Shown here piece after piece: positions 55,889-64,000 of a stretch of DNA of 64,000 nt. The notes under the pieces were generated by a model that saw only the letters and a program-made list of their open reading frames with translations, made no database searches and was not told the DNA's origin. The position numbers were made by a program, and so were the translations under genes. Origin of the DNA: Phanerodontia chrysosporium (taxonomy: Eukaryota > Basidiomycota > Agaricomycetes > Polyporales > Phanerochaetaceae); NCBI GenBank assembly GCA_001910725.1, contig MJGA01000059.1, positions 17,143 through 81,142 of the forward strand. Direction: 5' to 3'. How positions within the stretch are numbered: the first letter of the stretch is position 1; each line of letters begins with the position of its first letter.

Positions 55889-56952
55889 TACGTGAAACAA
55901 AACCAGTGTGTACATCTTGACATCTTCAATGTATAGATTTAGTGTATTTTCACTTCGAGGCTGACCGATAGCAATTTGAGAGTTTTCTCCCGTTGCGGCT
56001 GTCGCGGCTGCTACAGGGTCATCCGAGCGAGCTAGCTCATTTCTCGTAAGTCTTTGCGAGCGCTCTGTACGTTCCCGATCGTATTTCAACAACCCCAGAA
56101 ATACTTCCGCTAATCAACGCACCTAGGCCACGTACCTCTGCTAGGAATGACGAGCTCGGTTATATGGGTTCGTGGGACAGTCAATCCTTATTTGCTGCTC
56201 TCGCGTCTCGACCCCACCGTCCGAGGCTTTGCAACTGAAGAGATGCTCCAGACAGATCCCGATGACGTCTTCGGATTGAATTCCGACCGGGGCGCCTTCA
56301 GCGGGAACTGAAGGCTCGTAGTGGGCTCGTGCATAACCATGTCATGCGTTGCCATTCCAACGACGCCGAATTTCACGCGGTGTCCCGGTCAACTCCCGGT
56401 CGGCGAGTTTATCGCAAGCTAACTTACCCTGGCGATGCTTGTCTCTTTTCTTATGGTAGGAAACTGGGCACCTCTGTTGCACCTCTTCTTCCGCCCGATC
56501 ATGGGCACTTGTCTAATGATTTGCACCGGTCTCCCCTCGTCTGGGAGGTCGGGAATGTGAAAGCTACCGGTTCTCCGGTGCGCCCGCGCATGCTCGACAC
56601 CACCATCACCGCCGAAAGAGCACAAGGCTGTAGAGGAATGATCAGACAATAGATTTGACCTGCAGAGGTGCATGGCAATCGCTCTGCAGGGGTGGATACG
56701 CTGGTCAAAGTGTCGACCCGCAAAGGGAACTGTTGAGCATTGCCTTTTCGGGCTCGAGACATTTGCTTACATAAGCACCCTTTAAGTATGGAAGCGTGCA
56801 TGTTCACGTCTGCACTCGACCACCTCCTCTTTGTTTTTCCCCGGTAATCTCTCTCGATTTCTTTCTCTTGTCTCTTCGGCAAGGATACAGCGGACACTAC
56901 AAGACTCCCGCAGTGGTCGCCGCTCTCATAGAACGCCTCGTATCTGATTACC
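55889..56952. other. Region without a supported gene
   Basis: About 1.06 kb between GPN1 and CDK1. Short open frames on both strands are not recognisable. The part beyond about 56800 is C/T-rich and probably the CDK1 promoter and leader. Confidence 0.5.
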
Positions 56953-58681
<1,729 letters not shown>

Positions 58682-59262
58682 GGCTAATCTCACTCTCTGT
58701 AGCCGTCCTCCCACCTATATATTAGCTTCACACCTTGTTCTGCACCCCTCCTGTGTATAATTCCCACCTGGTAGCCTGCACGTACACGTATATCAATCCC
58801 CGCACTCATTACGCATGTATTCCACCCTGTTCGATGACCCTCGAAATGCGATGTCTTCGCGTGCACATGTTGGTCACCTCGTCTGCTGTAGTCCCCTTGT
58901 CGAACGCATGCTGCCGACCTGAGTTCGTTCCTACATGTCTTTGCCAGCGGCGGAAAGCCATGATTCGCTAGATGCTTGAGAATCACGAGAATGATGTATT
59001 TGGACTGTCCAGAGCATTAGTACAGATCGTCGTGCTGTTATGCGGTGCTACAATCATACAGGAGTACGTTGGGAGTCACCAGATTTTCGCCACAAGCCTA
59101 CGAAGAGAGAAAAACAAACGAAAGTATGTCGCCAAAGGAACGTAATCGACCTCATTGAGCCCAGGGCTAATCAAAAGCCGCAAAAAGAAAGGACACCTTG
59201 TCAGGTGAAAGGGTATATATGGGGGAACAAGCAGCCAACGCGCGAAACCAACACCGAGGCGT
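58682..59262. other. Convergent-gene spacer
   Basis: About 580 bp between the stop of CDK1 and the stop of the copper radical oxidase on the opposite strand. No gene recognised. Confidence 0.5.
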
Positions 59263-62200
59263 TTACACGCCGGGCAGCGTAAAGTCAGGGAAGTTCGGCC
59301 ATTCGCCCAGACGAGCGGGGTCCCCGCCGACGCGGATCCAGTGCGAGTACGAGGGCGTAGGACCGTCGAGAATGAAGAGCTGGTGCCAGCCCGGCGGGCA
59401 GACCTTTGCGTTCGGGGGCGCTGTGATCGTGCAGGTCGTGCCCGCGCACGAGAACTCGGGGAAGATGGTGCGGCCGCCCATCGCGTTGCCATGGGTGGAC
59501 GAAGTCGCTGGTACATATGCATATCTCAGGGCGCCGTCCACGCAACGATCAAATGGAGGACGCACCGGCGATCATCGAGACCCGCATCGTGTCCGTCGTG
59601 CCGTGGAAGAGATTGACCACGATCTGGTACTGCCCGCCGTACTGCCAGTCTGTCTCGGCAATTGTGTAGTTCGGCTGCGTCCGGCCCTCGTTGAGGTACG
59701 GTGGGATGTAGACCTCGATGCGCATCTCTTCGGGGAACTTGGGCGTGCCATCGGGGTTGTTGGTCTGGGGGTCGCTGCCGGAGATCAGGACGCGGCCATC
59801 GTACAGCAGCTACGGGGAGCTATGAGCAAAGGCCGCCTCGTGCAAAGGTCTGGGCCTACCGTAGCCTCGGAATGGTAGAGACGGGCGACGATGGTGTTGT
59901 TCAGAATGGAGAAACGCTGGTTCACAGGCTGCGCCGGATCGTACAGGATCGCGTTGTAGTTCGGGAAGTCAGCGAGGCCAAAGCCAGCCTGACCCTGCTT
60001 TGCACCGTTGACAATGAGGAACGTGCCGTCGGGAAGTGCTACGTCGGATGTTAGTCATGGAATCGAAGGGCACGGTTGCAAGAAACAACGGACCAGCCTG
60101 TTGGGCATAGGTTAGTCTAGACGGATGGGAATTAGAACGGGGTTACTTACAATGCATGTCATGACACGTTTCGACGGCTGCAATATTGGTAATTTGTATG
60201 TGTAACGGAGGAATGGAGGGGAAGGCGACTGACCATCCGTTCCAGTACCCAGGTCGGGTTCTCCGCTTCAGGCTGGATGCTCACGCAATTGTCGAGTGCG
60301 TCACCGAAGTTCGAGCCACCGCAGACCATGATCGTTACCGGGTCTGTGTACGGCGCATACTGGGGCATCATCACTGCGGTACCCTCCATGGGATAGGTCC
60401 TGCCAGCGAGTGGGCTAGTGACGGACCCTGGCATGTTGGGCAGGACGACATCGGTCTGAAGCGTAACGGGATCGAGAAGGCGCGCCTCGTTGTAATAACC
60501 TTCAGCCGCAGGATGAGTCTTCCCCTCTTTCCGACGTTTAATAAGCCCAGTACATACCGATGAAGATCCGGCCACTGGGAAGGACATGGAGGAACGGATA
60601 TAGGTTGTAGGGGTCGGTGCGATTCAGGTAGTCCAGGAACATCCATGTATCGCCTGTGCCATCTGGCTTGGGAAGGATCTCCAGACTGGGCTCGGGCGGG
60701 CCATTGCTACCCAGTTCACCTCCGACGACTAGGATAGAGCCGTTCGCCATGATCATCGCCGTTGGATACCATCGCTGGCGCTGCGAGCATTGTGAGATAT
60801 GAAACTACAGAAGCGGCGATGTGCGCACCTGCAAATGAAGCTCGTTGAAGTTCTCTTCCCAGTCATTGGTCCCGTTCACTCCGGGGGTGCCGTCCGGGGT
60901 GTACAAGCGGACACCTTGGGTACTGTCGAGGCTCCATCCGCCGACGTTCAGCTGGCGAGCGCCCTTGTCCGGTAGAATGATGCTCCCTGAGCAGAAAACG
61001 TCCGACTTGACATGCATCGTACGCCATGCCTTATCGAATTGGTCGACGAGCGTGAGGTCAAGCTCGTAGGCGCCAGTCGAGTTGTCGAATTCACTGGTTC
61101 CGAACTTCTCCACCATCGCAATCTTGTTATTGATACCGAGCGTGACGACCAGGGGAACCACGACACCCCCGATCTGCCATGATCGTTTAGAACGGAGCCC
61201 ACATGCACGCGACACTGTACTTACCAGGAACTGCAAAGGCGAAGTATTAGTAAAGATTTAGGACGGTCTTAATCAACACATACCTCATAGCGCCCAATAT
61301 TCTCGGGGTGTGCCAGACGTTCAGGTTGCCGTCCCAGGTGTAGTACTAGACCTCCATTAGAACGTCGTCTACACGCCTGTGATGAAGCGTACGCACCGAC
61401 AGCCGGTTTGCGCCACCACAAATGTGAATAGGATCACCGGAGCAGGCAATATTGCAATCTGACTCGGCCGCAAGTCCAGGACTGTTGTTGGTGAAATCTT
61501 CGACATCGCCGCAGTCTACAATCCAGTCGCACACGTCAACAATGTGGACGAAGCAATCGCAGGAAATAAATGAATACGTACAGCACTCGTCTGCGAATTC
61601 CATGCCAGCGGCTGAATACCCGAAGGCGGCGCATTGCGTAAGGCAGGTTTCTGCGCTGTTATTTGGGAGGATGAGCTGATATGGGAACACCCTAGTCGTG
61701 GTATTCTCGCTATGGCGATCAGTCAGATACCATGCGTAAGGTCTAAAATGCTTGCGATCTTACTGGATGCACCCTTGGTACTTCCAATTCCAGGAAGGCT
61801 TGTGTTCTGCGCGACAGGAACAGGCAATGCTGTGACGTTGCCAGTGGACGTGTACACCTAGGTGAAAGGTGAAATTTAGAGGGACAACGTTGGCAGATTC
61901 GAGTAAGCACTTACGGACAACCTGTTTGGCCCTCCACACGCTTCGCTGTGATATGAGAAACACTTCATAAGCCGGTACTAAGCCGAAAGCATTATGCTCA
62001 CTTGGCATTCCCACCGCAACCCATGGAGCAGTCGGCCTCACTTCCTTCGACTGCACCATTGATCAGCTCGTCACCGCAGAAGCACTGAGCTGCAGAGTCA
62101 TGGCTGAGTGATGCAAATGAGCAAAGAATAAAATTGCGGACGAACTCGAAAACTCCATGCCAGCCAGGGTGAAATTCTGGCTGTTGCATGAGGAAACGCA

Positions 62201-63488
62201 GCTCTCTACTGTGAGATTTGGGTCATCCGGCAGCTGTGTCTGGAAAATTCGGCGAAGGCATTGTCACTGGCTATGCTATGAGCGGTGTGCGACGGATAAA
62301 CCACAATTGCAGGACTCACACATAGCATGCAGCATATGTCCAGCCAGTCGGAAGACCCGACTCGACAGGAGAGACACCGGAGCCAGCTCCGCCACCGCCG
62401 CACCGCCGTTACCGCCACCAGGTTGGACGGACCACTGGGAAGCGAGCCGGTATAATTGTATACCTGTAGAATTTAGGTAAGCGGGGTATTCAACGCTTAA
62501 TCGTGGGGAGCGCACATTGAGTCGGTTAGGACCACCGCAGAATTCCGAGCTATTGCCCGCACAGACCATGTTGCAGTCCGAGAGAGGAGTCGGGCCCGCA
62601 CCAGCAGCAAAGCTCGAGCCGCAGAAACATTGGACAGAATATTCCGCGCCTGCAAGAGGGTACCCAGCGTTGAAGCAAGCCTCGGTGCAGCTCTCTATGG
62701 TGTTAGGTCCATCGGTATTGACACCGAACCCCAGGGTACGAACGTTGCCGTCGCTGCGAAGATATGAGTTGATATCATCGGTGGCGGTGTGTGAACATAC
62801 CTGTAACAGCCGAGAGACTGCCAAAGGCCCACGCTAGGAACGGTCTCGGGAGGAGGGGGAGGGGCCACGCCGCTCCAGAACACGCTCAGCCGATCTAAAT
62901 CCTGGGTGAGCGTCACGTCCAGGCAGACAAACGCCGTAAGGCTTACTTCCGCGCCGCATGTTTCGCTGGAGTTGCCACTGCAGGGCATATTGCAATCGGC
63001 TGCGCTCGTGCTGCTCCCGCCATTGGAGAAATTATTGCCACAGTCTGCGGAGGTGCACTCTTCAGTAGGGGAAGCCTAGCGAATTAACGTGCTAGACTCA
63101 CAGCACTCTTGTGCGTACTCTGTCCCGGCGTACACGTAGTTTTGTTCACTGCAGAATGAGATGCAGGACTCCTGCGTCATGCTCGTCGAGCTTGTGTATG
63201 ACGCAGACCCAAGCGTACGTCCACCGGGGTTGCCATCACTATTTCGTGGTCTGTGAACACCGTGGACATTACGATGAGCGAGACGCACTCACGTGTAGCA
63301 TCCAATGGATGTCCATCCTGCCGGCAGAGCCCGCCGTTGCAGACGACGACGGAGATGAGAGAGTTGTGGATATGTGATGAGGCCTGAACGAGCTATGGGA
63401 TGGTAAGAAACGGTCCGATCCCATGACGCGACACTTACAGTGGGGGCAAGCGCACACAGCGCGCCAAATGAATGAACGAACGGACCAT
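59263..63488 (-). CDS. WSC-domain copper radical oxidase (glyoxal oxidase family)
   Basis: A secreted-type copper radical oxidase that makes H2O2 from simple aldehydes or related substrates. N-terminal exons encode at least four WSC carbohydrate-binding modules, starting near [11 protein letters not shown] (63340), at QSLGCYR (62810), around 62190-61930, and at KYQGCIQ (61770), each ending in CxGxxxxxCGGxNRL-like sequence. The catalytic Kelch-type domain begins with [18 protein letters not shown]; it includes [21 protein letters not shown] with the Cys of the Tyr-Cys cofactor, RWYPTA with the crosslinked Tyr, [11 protein letters not shown] with the second Tyr and a His ligand, and [11 protein letters not shown] with the last His. 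Many short introns. In P. chrysosporium cro3, cro4 and cro5 are WSC-bearing and linked to the lip cluster; this is probably one of them. The start and first intron are uncertain and no clean signal peptide was read. Confidence 0.9.
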
Positions 63489-64000
63489 GACCCGAGAGAA
63501 GGGACACTCTGCGTGGAGCTGGCGGAGCCTTGGGCTGCGGACGGTCTTTTATATCCAGAGGCGGCGCTGGGTGAATTTGGATAACCAGGGACTGGACCGG
63601 TCGAGCACATGGCCAACAGTCCTCAAACGTCTTTGTGGTTATCCTCTGGACGCATCTCAGCCGCGCTTCCGCTTCTCGAAAGCCTGCGGCATTTCTGGTC
63701 GGCGATGGGAGGCAGCAAGAATACGCGATCTTTTCAGGGCGACCCTATACGATCCCGAAGCCGGGACCGGCAGCGATTCGCCTTCATGGTATCTGTCAGG
63801 GCCCTGTCGGGCTGTGAGAGATGGTATCTCGTTGGATGTCAAGGCGGCTCGCGCGCGAAGGAAAAGTGTGATTATTCGGCTTACCTCATAGAACGTGAGA
63901 AACAAGGAGAAGATGATGTGCGACTCTGGTGATGGATAGCGCTATAGAGACAAGAGCATCCTTCTCTCGTTGCGGTTGTCCGCACAGAATCGTACGAAAT
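63489..64000. other. Upstream flank of the copper radical oxidase
   Basis: About 500 bp reaching the window edge. It should contain the oxidase promoter and possibly a missed first exon; nothing else is seen. Any gene would be cut by the window end. Confidence 0.45.

Overview
The window is nuclear DNA of a white-rot basidiomycete, almost certainly Phanerochaete (Phanerodontia) chrysosporium or a very close strain. The genes carry many short introns of about 50-60 bp, coding sequence is GC-rich, and four class II lignin peroxidase (LiP) genes lie together with a WSC-domain copper radical oxidase. One LiP gene is broken beside its fourth intron by a TA-flanked element that measures 1747 bp, which agrees in size, site and terminal structure with what I recall of Pce1 in the lipI2 allele of that species.

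Layout. 1-7.7 kb: one GH16 beta-glucan-assembly gene (SKN1/KRE6 type) between long stretches with no gene I can support. 7.7-22 kb: a mirror-image locus. An MFS monocarboxylate-type transporter and an HNH-nuclease-like gene, divergently transcribed, form the left arm; an almost identical inverted copy forms the right arm. Inside them sit a diverged pair of acidic-tailed unknown proteins and a pair of BTB/POZ genes, also in inverted order, plus one small unknown gene. One BTB copy carries an apparent 1-nt frameshift. 22-26 kb: one unknown gene and otherwise nothing recognisable. 26-41 kb: the LiP cluster, arranged as two convergent pairs, with a tRNA-Glu(UUC) and a Cdc48-cofactor (p47/Shp1) gene between the pairs. 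43-59 kb: housekeeping genes: a DENND11/LCHN-like protein, prefoldin subunit 5, a PIN-domain protein, SAC3 (TREX-2 mRNA export), GPN1/NPA3 GTPase and CDK1. 59-63.5 kb: a copper radical oxidase with at least four N-terminal WSC domains.

How it works together. LiPs are secreted haem enzymes that need extracellular H2O2; copper radical oxidases make H2O2 by oxidising simple aldehydes and related substrates. Their linkage across 20 kb of unrelated housekeeping genes fits a ligninolytic neighbourhood. The mirror-image locus at 7.7-22 kb is the least explained part of the window. Exon boundaries were read by eye from splice sites and protein continuity; distal exons of the copper radical oxidase and one junction in the PIN gene are uncertain.
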